Shown in pieces: positions 16,648 to 25,415 of a stretch of 64,000 nt of DNA. The position numbers and the translations under genes were made by a program. This stretch comes from JAGZEG01 sp963930185 (GTDB taxonomy: Bacteria > Actinomycetota > Coriobacteriia > Coriobacteriales > UMGS124): assembly GCA_963930185.1 (NCBI GenBank), contig CAWVLT010000016.1, positions 1 to 64,000 on the forward strand, read 5' to 3'. Under the pieces are notes generated by a model that worked only from the letters and a program-made list of their open reading frames with translations, did not search any database and had not been told where the DNA came from. Within the stretch, counting starts at the first letter, position 1; each line of letters opens with the position of its first letter.

Positions 16648-18321
16648 CTACAGTCCATCTATTGCGGTGCCAGTGATTCTACAAAATCCCGGCACCTGAA
16701 TGAGGTCGTTCCAAAGTCGGTTTTCTTTCCGTCCCAGGCCGTAAATTGCGTGCAAACCATTCGAACGGCGAATCACTTCGCACGCGCCGGCGGCGCCACC
16801 TCTCATCCGGCATGCCCACCGCCCGTCCTCCCCCTCGCGCATGGCCTCCTGGATCCCCCGCACGAACTCGATCAGCTCGTCTTGGGAGTGCACGTCAAGC
16901 TTGCGGTAGATGCCGCGCAGGTGCGTCTTGACCGTCTCCTCGCCAACGCCCAGCGCCTCGGCCGCCTCCCGCCTCGACATTCCCCGCGAGAGCAGCCCCA
17001 CCACCTCGCCCTCGCGAGCCGTCAGAGAGTACTCGCGGGCGATGAACACGAGGGCAACCGAGATCCGCTCCATGGCGTCCTCGGCAGACGAGCCGACACG
17101 AAACGTCCCCCACCCGCTCTTGAGGTTCTTGTCGGACAGGAGCAGCAGCGACGCGAAGAGCATGGCACACGCGGTGAGCAACAGGATGGCGATCGTCACC
17201 ACGTCCTGCCTGCCGAGCGAGGACGTCACGAGATAGACGGCGAGGGCACCGGCGGCCGTCCCGAAGTACAGCGCCGCGCCGGGAAACGAGGCGATCCAGC
17301 ACGCCGGCATTCCCATGTTCTTGATGATGAACGCCCCCAGGCTCCACAGGATCACGTCGAGATAGGCCGCGGCCGCCAGATACGCCAGGCCGCCGACCCT
17401 GCCGGAGCAGGGCAAGAGGGCAAGCAGGACAAACGACAGCGCGACGAGGGGAAATCCCACCTTGTAGAGCAGGCGGTTGTAGTCGAGGCGGGCAGCGAAC
17501 GTCGCCACCAGCACCAGGGCGACGCCCACGAGCCACGAGACGTACGACTCCGAGCCTCCCATCGGGTGCTGCAGCGCCGCAACGAGCCCCACGACCTCGA
17601 CCGCGTAGAACACGCCGCTGGCCACGCCCTGCACGAACGACGTCAGGATGAACTGCGTCGGCACGGGCAGCTCGACCCGCCGGTCGACCTCGTAGTAGCG
17701 CCTACGAGGGTACGTGCACACACCAGCCTGCAGCAGCGCCATCGACACCGCAGGCAGCAGTATGGAGATCACGCCCCCGGCAAGCGCAGGAACGAAGAGG
17801 AGAAGCATTGAGGCGGGCAGGAGGGCCAGCGTGCCGGCCGCCACCACGTACAGCGTCTTCGTCGCGCCGAGCCACCCAAACGAGCGGTCTATCTCGATGC
17901 GAAACAGCCCGATGCCCACCGCCGTGCAGAGCAGCCCGCCCCAGTAGACGAGCAGGTACACCGCCCCGCCCGTCACCAGGGTGCCCATAGTCCTGTCGTT
18001 TGCCAGCACGACCAGGCATACGGACCCCACGGTCATGAGGGCAGCCGTGAGAACCTTGTGGCTCGTCGAGTCAAACGCGAAGCGTCGCCACTTGAACAGC
18101 AGGCTCAGCGCCAGGCAGACCGCGCCCACCAGCGCGTAGGGAATGACGATCGCGAGCGGGGCGGCCACGGCCTCGCGGTGACTCTCGTAGATCGGGCCGA
18201 GCAGCATGTACGACGTCCAGAGCGAATACAGGCAGTACGCAACCATCACCTGCCAGTGCTCGCGCACAAGGCCGAGGAGATGCCGGCACTCCTTATGGGC
18301 AGAGGGCAGCAGTGAAAGCAT
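16648..18321 (-). CDS. Membrane-anchored LuxR-family regulator
   Basis: Regulator of 557 residues. About twelve membrane helices occupy residues 15-390, followed by a LuxR HTH (about 430-495: SLTAREGEVVGLLSRGMSRR, EETVKTHLRGIYRKLDVHSQDELIEF). Unusually, about 60 residues follow the HTH, ending in Thr-Ala-Ile-Asp-Gly-Leu. The membrane domain probably senses a substrate and the HTH activates the divergent flavoprotein gene at 18880. The start was placed at ATG 18321 (MLSLLPSAHKE) with a GGGGGA site 10 bases upstream. An upstream in-frame start at 18420 would add an implausible 33 residues. This pair is intact, unlike the one at 6.5-10.5 kb. Confidence 0.85.
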   Translation of the reverse strand: MLSLLPSAHKECRHLLGLVREHWQVMVAYCLYSLWTSYMLLGPIYESHREAVAAPLAIVIPYALVGAVCLALSLLFKWRRFAFDSTSHKVLTAALMTVGSVCLVVLANDRTMGTLVTGGAVYLLVYWGGLLCTAVGIGLFRIEIDRSFGWLGATKTLYVVAAGTLALLPASMLLLFVPALAGGVISILLPAVSMALLQAGVCTYPRRRYYEVDRRVELPVPTQFILTSFVQGVASGVFYAVEVVGLVAALQHPMGGSESYVSWLVGVALVLVATFAARLDYNRLLYKVGFPLVALSFVLLALLPCSGRVGGLAYLAAAAYLDVILWSLGAFIIKNMGMPACWIASFPGAALYFGTAAGALAVYLVTSSLGRQDVVTIAILLLTACAMLFASLLLLSDKNLKSGWGTFRVGSSAEDAMERISVALVFIAREYSLTAREGEVVGLLSRGMSRREAAEALGVGEETVKTHLRGIYRKLDVHSQDELIEFVRGIQEAMREGEDGRWACRMRGGAAGACEVIRRSNGLHAIYGLGRKENRLWNDLIQVPGFCRITGTAIDGL

Positions 18322-18879
18322 GTCTCTATCGTCCCCCGTGCTCCCTCTTCCGATTCGACCCGTCGAGCCGAGACGCAGCGCGGCGTCTGCGACCCAAAAC
18401 ACGCCTGCAATCCAAAGCACGCCCGCGACCCAAAATGCCCTGCATGCCGAGCAGCGAAAAGCCCGAGGGCATAGGTGCGGCCGGACCGCAATTCATCTCA
18501 TTGTATCGGACCGTCGACATCATACAACCACCTTCCGCGCCGAGTCCGCGTAGACGCAGGATCATATTTGCAAGCAACCGGGTACGACCCCGAGGGCAGC
18601 TGATGGTTCTTTATCTCCAAACCCCTCGCTCATTATTTCCAATCTGACTGTTGACAAAACGATCTTCGCAGCTCAGCGGCTACCCCGCACCGGGGTAGAG
18701 CATCTTTGGGGCGAATTTCATCGAGCAAGGGGAAGCCAGCGCAGGCCTCTGCGCGCTAGCTTGGAAAGCGTCGTGTTCCCGTCGGCGAGGCAGGGCGCAG
18801 CGCACCAAGCCAAGCCCCGCCAAGCCGCAGGAGCAATCAAGCGCAAGGGCCAAATGGCACCTGCACGAAAGGAGTCCAC
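18322..18879. promoter_or_regulatory. Divergent control region of LuxR-type gene and flavoprotein gene
   Basis: This 558-base gap separates divergent starts. A short hairpin (CTACCCC at 18680-18686 with GGGGTAG at 18692-18698) lies about 190 bases before the flavoprotein start. A TTGACA at 18651-18656 has no good -10 at the right distance. No gene was recognised. Confidence 0.45.
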
Positions 18880-20604
18880 ATGGACGCTACCATGGATCGT
18901 CGCACGTTCGTGTCTGCCGCCGCTACCTCCGGCGCCGTGGCCGCCCTCATGGGCATCGGCCTGACGCGCGCCCAGGCCGAGGAGGCCGCTGCCGCCAACG
19001 GTGGACAGACCCCCGAGTTCCTGATCGCCCCCGAGCCCATCCCCGCCGACCAGATCACCGAGACCATCGAGGCCGACGTCGTCATCGTCGGCGCTGGCTT
19101 TGCCGGCCTGAACTGCGCCGTGTCCGCCGCCGAGGCTGGCGCGTCGGTCATCCTCATCGAGCGCCTCGACCAGGTCATCGGCCGCGGCGGCTCCACCTTC
19201 GCCATCAACTCCAAGCTCATGGACGAGAAGGGCTACCACTACACCACCGGCGGCTGCGCCCCCGAGCATGACGACGACAAGCTCTACGACATCGGCCGCG
19301 TCTTCAAGCGCATGATGGGCTACCACTCCTATCGCATCGACGGCGCCAAGTGGATGCTGCACGCCCACAAGTCCGAGGAGGCCATGAACTGGCTCATCGA
19401 CCACATGACCACCGGTAGCTCCGTGGGCGGCTATGACCTGACCCCCGTCATGGAGCACTGGTACCAGGATCCCGAGGGCATCAACGGCGAGTTCCCCGGC
19501 ACCCACGAGTTCCTCGACGGCCCCAACGGCTCCAGCCCCGCCGCCAACCCGCAGCAGGACGTGTGCGAGAACCTGCTGTTCTACTGCCAGGACCGCGGCG
19601 TTGACGTGCGCTTTGGCCACGTCGCCGAGCAGCTGGTCAAGGACGGCGACCGCGTGATCGGCGTTGTGTGCGAGAACCCCGACGGCAACTACGTGCAGTT
19701 CAACGCCGCCAAGGGCGTCGTCATGGCCACGGGCGACTTCGGCACCAACCAGGAGATGAAGGAAACCCTGATCCCCTGGATGAAGGACACCGCCGGCGGC
19801 ATCTGGGAGGGCTCGGGCCACAAGATGTGCTACTGGGCCGGCGCCGCGGTCGATCGCAGCACCACCCCCACCGCCCTGGTCTTCTGCTTCCAGTGGCGCT
19901 CCATCACCAAGCAGGTCCGCGCGTTCCAGGGCCTCATGGTCAACAGTGACGGCGTGCGCTACACCAACGAGGACAACGTCATCTCCCACGGCGGCCTGTC
20001 GCTCATGCACGAGAAGGGCCAGTGCGCCTACGCCATCTGGGACACCGACTACGCCAACGAGCCGCAGTGGCAGAACCACGCCTTCGTCGACGGCGACCCC
20101 GCCTTCGAGAGCCCCCAGGCCGTCATCGACTACTGGGAGGAGATCGTCAACGGCCCCGGTACCGTCGAGATGAACGGCTCCGGCCAGATCGAGGTCAAGA
20201 TGATCAAGGCCAACACCATCGAGGAGCTCGCCGAGCAGCTCGGCCTGCCCGTCGAGCAGACCGTGGCCTCCGTTGAGCGCTACAACAAGTTCTGCGACCA
20301 GGGCTATGACGAGGACTTCGACAAGCGCCCCGGCCTGCTGCTCCCCGTGAAGACCGCTCCGTTCTACGGCATCAAGTGCACGCCGTGGTTCCTGTCCACC
20401 GTCGGCGGCATCCGCTGCAACACCAACATGCAGGTCATGGACAAGGACGACAACGTGATCCCCGGCCTGTACTGCCTGGGCTCCATGGTGGGCGACATGT
20501 ACTGCAACTGCTACTCCACGCACTTCCCCGGCCACAACCTGGGCGCCACCTGCCTGACCTTTGGCTATCTGACCGGCAAGTACCTCGCGGAGGAAGCGGA
20601 GTAA
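18880..20604 (+). CDS. Tat-exported FAD-dependent reductase, fumarate-reductase fold
   Basis: Flavoprotein of 574 residues. It has a Tat signal (MDRRTFVSAAAT; cleavage near AQA-EEA), the FAD motif ADVVIVGAGFAGLN near residue 66, a central substrate-capping region (VNSDGVRYTNEDNVISHGG) and a C-terminal flavin motif (VIPGLYCLGSMVGDMYCNCY, then a His-Phe-Pro-Gly-His-Asn segment). The Arg of fumarate reductases in HGxNRLGG is missing, so the acceptor should not be fumarate. No heme-binding CxxCH and no FMN domain are present, so electrons must come from a separate membrane carrier. AAAGGAG precedes ATG 18880. A terminator follows at 20700. Probably controlled by the divergent LuxR-type protein. 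Confidence 0.88.
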   Translation: MDATMDRRTFVSAAATSGAVAALMGIGLTRAQAEEAAAANGGQTPEFLIAPEPIPADQITETIEADVVIVGAGFAGLNCAVSAAEAGASVILIERLDQVIGRGGSTFAINSKLMDEKGYHYTTGGCAPEHDDDKLYDIGRVFKRMMGYHSYRIDGAKWMLHAHKSEEAMNWLIDHMTTGSSVGGYDLTPVMEHWYQDPEGINGEFPGTHEFLDGPNGSSPAANPQQDVCENLLFYCQDRGVDVRFGHVAEQLVKDGDRVIGVVCENPDGNYVQFNAAKGVVMATGDFGTNQEMKETLIPWMKDTAGGIWEGSGHKMCYWAGAAVDRSTTPTALVFCFQWRSITKQVRAFQGLMVNSDGVRYTNEDNVISHGGLSLMHEKGQCAYAIWDTDYANEPQWQNHAFVDGDPAFESPQAVIDYWEEIVNGPGTVEMNGSGQIEVKMIKANTIEELAEQLGLPVEQTVASVERYNKFCDQGYDEDFDKRPGLLLPVKTAPFYGIKCTPWFLSTVGGIRCNTNMQVMDKDDNVIPGLYCLGSMVGDMYCNCYSTHFPGHNLGATCLTFGYLTGKYLAEEAE

Positions 20605-20699
20605 GACGTTCGCCGCGAGCTCTGACGAGCCAAGCAGCTGGTGAGGCTGGCCGATGAGACTAGCCGATAAGACTGGCTCCAGATAGTGAGATCATGTGG

Positions 20700-20733
20700 C
20701 GGGGCGACCTAGGCAACAGTGCCGGTCGCCCCG
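20700..20733 (+). terminator. Terminator after the flavoprotein gene
   Basis: A 10-bp GC stem (CGGGGCGACC at 20700-20709 with its complement at 20724-20733) with a 14-base loop, followed by CATTTCTG. It lies 96 bases after the stop and before the end of a minus-strand gene at 20773. Confidence 0.75.
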
Positions 20734-20772
20734 CATTTCTGTGACACCCATTTGCATGCCCAGCACAGCGTG

Positions 20773-21297
20773 TCATGCTGTCTCAAGATATTCCAGCATT
20801 CGATGGGCGGTAGTCCTGCTCACCTTTGTGTCATCACCCGCAAGATAGGCATACACGTTCCCCATGTTCAAACCAAGTGCCCTGCAGAGCGCATATCGCG
20901 TCATGCCAGCCTTATCCAAAAGTCCCAGTATCCTTGGTCGGATCAAAGCAATGATCCTTCGATCTGCAGATAGGATGTCGCCTTGACTCTCAAAAGCATT
21001 AAGAACTGACTCTACCCGCGCAGGAAGCCCGCCCTCGTTTCGCACAAAGAGTTCAGCGTCTGTATAGCCCTTTGCGCACCTCGCAAGCAGTTCATACCCC
21101 TCATACATCCATGTTTCTTTGCTGAGTCGCAGGAGGTAGTCAACCTTTCCCTCTTCCAAAGCGAGCAGAAACAACGGCTCGGCAACACGAGGGGCGTCCG
21201 TTGCCGCGGACATGCAGAGCCTTCTCAGGCTTGTCGTCCTTAAGCCAGAGAGAGACGCACAATATGCCTTGAGGAAACCCTTAAACGTCCGATGCAT
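20773..21297 (-). CDS. Protein with C-terminal HTH, partner of a nucleotidyltransferase
   Basis: Protein of about 174 residues, probably soluble. The last 50 residues look like a helix-turn-helix (LLDKAGMTRYALCRALGL, then NVYAYLAGDD and VSRTTAHRMLEYL). The N-terminal 110 residues are helical and not recognised. It starts within the end of the upstream nucleotidyltransferase gene (17-base overlap if ATG 21297 is used; ATG 21315 is also possible), so the two are translationally coupled. Such two-gene units are often toxin-antitoxin-like; here the HTH protein would be the DNA-binding partner. This is inference from arrangement. Base composition is less GC-rich than in the neighbours. Confidence 0.65.
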   Translation of the reverse strand: MHRTFKGFLKAYCASLSGLRTTSLRRLCMSAATDAPRVAEPLFLLALEEGKVDYLLRLSKETWMYEGYELLARCAKGYTDAELFVRNEGGLPARVESVLNAFESQGDILSADRRIIALIRPRILGLLDKAGMTRYALCRALGLNMGNVYAYLAGDDTKVSRTTAHRMLEYLETA

Positions 21298-21832
21298 GAT
21301 GGTACTTTCTCTCATATTGTTCAAATGCTAAGCACATTTCTTCATATCGACGATCCGAAAGACATGCAGCTCGTGCTTCTCCTTCGTCATACACAAGATG
21401 TCGTAGCGCATCCCAATCAATAGAGTCAAGCACTGCCGGAGACGTCAGATCTGCAATATCATTTGGGCGCCAAGCATAGAGCTTCATCACAGCAAGGTCC
21501 TCAAGACTCGGTCGACAAAAGTTAACACACCTACAACCTTCGAGAAGAGACACTAGCCTATCCTTAAAGTTGTATGGCAACTCGTCAGAGTGGGCAGCAA
21601 CAGCCGAGTTGATCATCCGGTAGCGGTCAAGGATCGATCTCACGCTTGCGTCTGCCTCCAATATGTCAATGTCATGCGTCGCCGGCCTTTTCGTAAGAGA
21701 CAGCATGAAGGCACTTCCACCAACCACAACAACGCGCGGACGAACGTTCGCTCGAGGCGCCAGCTCAAGCGCCGCCTCCTCATCGACTCTTTGCAGTATC
21801 TCGATCAACCTCGCCTTGCCATACTCCTCCAT
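21281..21832 (-). CDS. DUF6036-like nucleotidyltransferase
   Basis: Protein of 183 residues with a polymerase-beta-like nucleotidyltransferase core. The motif VVVGGSAFMLSL (the Gly-Ser of the NTP site) is followed by THDIDILEAD, which carries the two metal-binding Asp, and a later region with ESLEDLAVMKLYAW-like sequence (read PSLEDLAVMKLYAW) typical of this family. It overlaps the HTH gene downstream. Related nucleotidyltransferases occur in abortive-infection and toxin-antitoxin modules, where they modify tRNA or a partner protein. AAAGG lies 7 bases before ATG 21832. The region is less GC-rich than its surroundings, which fits acquired DNA. Confidence 0.75.
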   Translation of the reverse strand: MEEYGKARLIEILQRVDEEAALELAPRANVRPRVVVVGGSAFMLSLTKRPATHDIDILEADASVRSILDRYRMINSAVAAHSDELPYNFKDRLVSLLEGCRCVNFCRPSLEDLAVMKLYAWRPNDIADLTSPAVLDSIDWDALRHLVYDEGEARAACLSDRRYEEMCLAFEQYERKYHHASDV

Positions 21833-22003
21833 TTTCAGCCTTTCTATTATTATTCATTTCAAATAATAATACAGTAAGATTGAACTGACAAGAGTCTGTT
21901 GGGCAATGTCCACTTTGTCATGTCGTTGTGCGCCTACTTGACCTTGAGTGCACTCCAGCTGCGATAATTCCTCTTGCCTTACAACAAGAGGAGAGGGAAC
22001 CGT

Positions 22004-23140
22004 ATGATCTACAAGCAGTTTCAGGACCTGCAGCTCTCGGCGCTGGGCCTCGGGTGCATGCGCCTGCCGGTGATCGACGGCGACGACAGCAGGGTCGACG
22101 AGAAGCTCACCGCCAAGATGGTGGACTACGCCATCGAGCATGGCGTGAACTACTTCGACACCGCCTATGGCTACCACAACGGCAACTCCGAGGTGGCCCT
22201 GGGCAAAGCGCTGGCCACCCACCCGCGTGACAGCTTCTACCTCGCTGACAAGTTCCCCGGCTACGACCTCGCCAACATGGACAAGGTCGAGGGGATCTTC
22301 GAGGAGCAGCTGCGCCGCTGCGGCGTTGACCACTTCGACTTCTACCTGTTCCATAACGTCTACGAGCGCAACGTGGACCCGTATCTGGACGAAGAGGCCT
22401 ATGGCATCCTCCCCTACCTGCTCAGGCAGAAGGAGGTCGGGCGCATCCGTCACCTGGGTTTCTCGGTGCACGGCAGCTTTGACGTCATGAAGAAGTTCCT
22501 CGATGCATACGGCAAGCACATGGAGTTCTGTCAGGTACAGCTCAACTATATTGACTGGCACTTCCAGGATGCAAAGGCAAAGGTCGACTACCTGGACAAG
22601 CTGGGCATTCCCGTGTGGGTGATGGAACCGCTGCGTGGCGGCAAGCTCGCCGCGCTGTCGGAGGCAAGCACGGCCAAGCTCGCCGAGATGCGCCCCGAGG
22701 AGACCGCATGCGGTTGGGCCTTCCGCTTCCTGCAGAGCGTGCCCGGCGTGACCATGACCCTGTCGGGCATGTCGAACATGGAGCAGCTCGAGCAGAACAT
22801 CGCCACCTATCAGACCGACCAGCCCCTCACGAGCGAGGAGTTCGACGCTCTGGTGGCCCTGGGCGACTCCATGACCAGCGCGGACGTGCTACCCTGCACC
22901 GCCTGCCGCTACTGCACCTCGCACTGCCCGCAGGGGCTCGACATCCCCCGGCTGCTCGAGCTCTACAACGAGCATGTCTTCACCGGTGGTGGGTTCATCG
23001 CGCCGATGGCCGTGGGCGCCATGCCCGAGGACAAGCGCCCGAGCGCCTGCATCGGCTGCGGTGCCTGTGCGGCGGTGTGCCCTCAGCAAATCGACATCCC
23101 CGCGGCGCTGGCCGACTTCTCCGAGAGGATCGGGATGTAG
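22004..23140 (+). CDS. Aldo/keto reductase with two 4Fe-4S cluster motifs
   Basis: Fusion of an NAD(P)H-type aldo/keto reductase barrel (residues 1-280) and a ferredoxin-like tail (378 residues in total). The barrel shows LGLGCMRLPV, the catalytic region NYFDTAYGYHNGNSE with the conserved Asp and Tyr, and YLFHNVYE. The tail has two ferredoxin motifs, CTACRYCTSHCPQGLDIP and CIGCGACAAVCPQQIDIP. Such proteins are common in anaerobes and probably link an oxidoreduction to ferredoxin or another Fe-S carrier; the substrate is unknown. GGAGAGGG lies before ATG 22004. The gene stands alone and is followed by a bidirectional hairpin at 23273-23305. Confidence 0.92.
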   Translation: MIYKQFQDLQLSALGLGCMRLPVIDGDDSRVDEKLTAKMVDYAIEHGVNYFDTAYGYHNGNSEVALGKALATHPRDSFYLADKFPGYDLANMDKVEGIFEEQLRRCGVDHFDFYLFHNVYERNVDPYLDEEAYGILPYLLRQKEVGRIRHLGFSVHGSFDVMKKFLDAYGKHMEFCQVQLNYIDWHFQDAKAKVDYLDKLGIPVWVMEPLRGGKLAALSEASTAKLAEMRPEETACGWAFRFLQSVPGVTMTLSGMSNMEQLEQNIATYQTDQPLTSEEFDALVALGDSMTSADVLPCTACRYCTSHCPQGLDIPRLLELYNEHVFTGGGFIAPMAVGAMPEDKRPSACIGCGACAAVCPQQIDIPAALADFSERIGM

Positions 23141-23272
23141 GGAATCAAGAAGAGTCCGCAGCAGAAGGTGGCTCGCACACGCTTGGGATCGGCTGCCAGG
23201 GCGGTGCCCCAGAGAGCACAGCGCAGACACCCGAAGACGTGAGGGAACGCCCGCAGAAGACGCCCACATTAG

Positions 23273-23305
23273 GGGGCTGCCGATTCCTATAGAACCGGCA
23301 GCCCC
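23273..23305. terminator. Bidirectional terminator between converging genes
   Basis: A 10-bp stem (GGGGCTGCCG at 23273-23282 with CGGCAGCCCC at 23296-23305) followed by TTTC on the plus strand. It sits between the aldo/keto reductase stop (23140) and the hydroxyacid dehydrogenase stop (23344). Confidence 0.75.
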
Positions 23306-23343
23306 TTTCGAGCGCAACCAAGTGCAAGTTCGCACGCCCCGCC

Positions 23344-24417
23344 TTACGCCACGACGAGCCTGCACCCCTCGATCTTGCCCGTCGCCATGGCGATGGCCCC
23401 CTCGATACAATTCTCCACCATCTGGCGCACGTCCACATCGGTGTAGAAGGCCGCATGGGGCGTCAGGATCACGTTGGGGAACGAGCGCAGCACCGCCATC
23501 TCACGGTTCTTGATGACGTCGCCACGACGGTCGGCATAGTACAGGCCGTCCTCGCGCTCGAGCACGTCAAGCGCCACCCCGCCCAGACGGCCATCCTCAA
23601 GCGCCCCGATGAGCGCAACCGTGTCGATGAGCGCACCGCGAGCGGTGTTCACCAGCACGGCATCGGGCTTCATAAGCGCGAGAGCCCGGTCGTCGATCAT
23701 GTGGCGGTTCTCCTTGGTGAGCGGGGCGTGCAGCGTCACCACGTCGCTCTGCGCGAGCAACTCGTCCAGCTCCACGTAGGTCGCGTCCTGCGCCACGCGG
23801 TCGTTGGGATACAGGTCGTAGGCAAGGATCTTGCAGCCAAAGCCCTTGAGGTGGCGGATCACCGTGCCGCCGATGCTGCCGGTGCCCACCACGCCTACCG
23901 TGCAGCCACTGACGTCGCGGCCCAGGCGCCCCTCGAGCGTGTAGTCCTGCACGCGAGCACGGTCAAGCGTCTGCGGGACCTTGCGCAGGCACATCATGGC
24001 AAGCATGATTGCGTAGTTGGCGACCGAGTCGGGTGCATAAGGGGCGTTGGAAACGCGAAGTCCCAGCTCGCGACATGCGTCGAGATCGATATGGTCAAGC
24101 CCGATGTTGCGCGTGGCCAGCGCCTTCACGCCCATGTCGACCCACGCCTTGATGAGTGGGCGGTCGATGGTGACCGGCATGGTGCTCACCACGTCGTAAC
24201 CGCGCGCCATCTCGGCCGTGTCGATCGTGCAGTACTGCGACGTCCAGCCCAGCTGAACACTGCGCTCACGGCAGATGTCCTTGAAGTAGCCAAGCTCGTC
24301 GTACTCGCGCATGTCATAGACGAAAAGCTTGACGGGACCGGCAGCGCCGTCGGCTGCGACGGCGGCAGCATCGTCGGCGATAGGGGCCGTGGGAGTAGGC
24401 ATGGTCTCGGCGGTCAT
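23344..24417 (-). CDS. D-2-hydroxyacid (D-lactate) dehydrogenase
   Basis: NAD-dependent D-2-hydroxyacid dehydrogenase of 357 residues that would interconvert pyruvate and D-lactate or a related 2-oxoacid pair in the cytoplasm. After an Ala-rich N-terminal extension (about 25 residues) come the substrate domain (ATRNIGLDHIDLDA), the NAD motif VGVVGTGSIGG, the catalytic Arg in NTARGALID, the Glu in LDVLERED, and the His in TPHAAFYTD. The order and the YYADRRGDVI-type region favour D-lactate dehydrogenase over phosphoglycerate dehydrogenase. ATG 24417 is preceded by AAGGA at 10 bases; ATG 24402 has no site. Divergent from the YhcH-family gene. Confidence 0.92.
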   Translation of the reverse strand: MTAETMPTPTAPIADDAAAVAADGAAGPVKLFVYDMREYDELGYFKDICRERSVQLGWTSQYCTIDTAEMARGYDVVSTMPVTIDRPLIKAWVDMGVKALATRNIGLDHIDLDACRELGLRVSNAPYAPDSVANYAIMLAMMCLRKVPQTLDRARVQDYTLEGRLGRDVSGCTVGVVGTGSIGGTVIRHLKGFGCKILAYDLYPNDRVAQDATYVELDELLAQSDVVTLHAPLTKENRHMIDDRALALMKPDAVLVNTARGALIDTVALIGALEDGRLGGVALDVLEREDGLYYADRRGDVIKNREMAVLRSFPNVILTPHAAFYTDVDVRQMVENCIEGAIAMATGKIEGCRLVVA

Positions 24418-24812
24418 GAGCCCGACGTCCTTTCTCGTTGGTGATGCGAAACGGTAGCTCGTATCAACGCACCAGACCAGTGTAGTGCTTTTTGCCTCCC
24501 GCGCACCCATTCCCGCCGTGCCGACAGCCCGGCAACAAACAACAAACGCGAACGTGTTCGCGCCGGATGCCCGTGCACCGCTCGAGCCTTTGCTGGAATA
24601 TCGAGCCGCAAGCTGCAGACGCAACCGCACGCAACGTGTCGATGCCGTGATGAGCTTGACCTCGCCCCATGCATCGCTATCATGCCGCACTGCAAACCGC
24701 AAGAATCATCGAGGCACGCGCGTCGAACGCCAGCAGGCCGGCACCCATACCGCCGCCACGAAACAGACTGGCATTGCAGCGGCTGGCGACATGGGATTGA
24801 GAGGGACATCAG
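24418..24812. promoter_or_regulatory. Divergent region with an inverted repeat
   Basis: This 395-base gap lies between divergent starts. An inverted repeat CGCGAAC-GT-GTTCGCG (24547-24562) is the only clear structure and could be an operator for the dehydrogenase gene, 130 bases away. No gene was recognised. Confidence 0.4.
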
Positions 24813-25295
24813 ATGATCGTCGATCACATCCAGAACATCGAACGCTACCACGGGCTCTCAAAGGGCCTAGATGTGCTCATTGGCTGGCTTGCCAACAATG
24901 ACTGGCGAACCCTCGAGGTGGGCCGCACCGAAATCGACGGCAACAGGGTCTTCGCCAACGTCATGGACGCAACCACCCGCCCGGCGGACGACGCCCATTA
25001 CGAGACGCATGCCCGCTACATGGACCTGCAGGTCGACATCTGCGGTCGCGAGGCATTCCAGGTGGCGCAAGGCGCGGTCAACGAGATCACGCCGTTCAGC
25101 GAGGAGCAGGACTTCGGCCTGTACGACGCGGCCGACGAGGCCGTCGTGTCCGGCTGTTTGGGCAACGGACGCTTCGCGCTCTTCATGGCCGGCGAGCCGC
25201 ACATGCCCACACTCGAATTCCCCGGTGACGGCCAGCGTGACGTCAAGAAGATCTGCTTCAAGATCCTTGTCGACGAGTTCTGGGCGGAGGGATAA
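24813..25295 (+). CDS. YhcH/YjgK/YiaL-family protein
   Basis: Cytoplasmic beta-barrel protein of 160 residues of the YhcH/YjgK/YiaL (DUF386) family, linked in other bacteria to sialic acid and other sugar catabolism and, for YhcH, proposed as a sugar anomerase or epimerase. Family signatures include the N-terminal helix region, THARYMDLQVDICGREAFQV with the conserved His and Glu, and the C-terminal FALFMAGEPHMPTL followed by KKICFKILVDEFW, where the Pro-His-x-Pro segment carries a putative metal ligand. A GAGAGGG site precedes ATG 24813. No sugar genes are nearby, so the role here is open. Confidence 0.9.
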   Translation: MIVDHIQNIERYHGLSKGLDVLIGWLANNDWRTLEVGRTEIDGNRVFANVMDATTRPADDAHYETHARYMDLQVDICGREAFQVAQGAVNEITPFSEEQDFGLYDAADEAVVSGCLGNGRFALFMAGEPHMPTLEFPGDGQRDVKKICFKILVDEFWAEG

Positions 25296-25415
25296 CGCCA
25301 GATAACGCCGCGATGCCGTCCAGTTTGTCCCACCTATCACGGTTCTGAAGCGCATGTTTGCACGTCATCTCTGTTGTAGAATGGGACGAGATAGCGTCAA
25401 ATGGAGGGGCATGCC

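Noticed and set aside
18651..18679. TTGACA as a -35 for the flavoprotein gene
   Set aside because: No acceptable -10 lies 16-18 bases downstream (CAGCGG), so a sigma70-type promoter is not supported.
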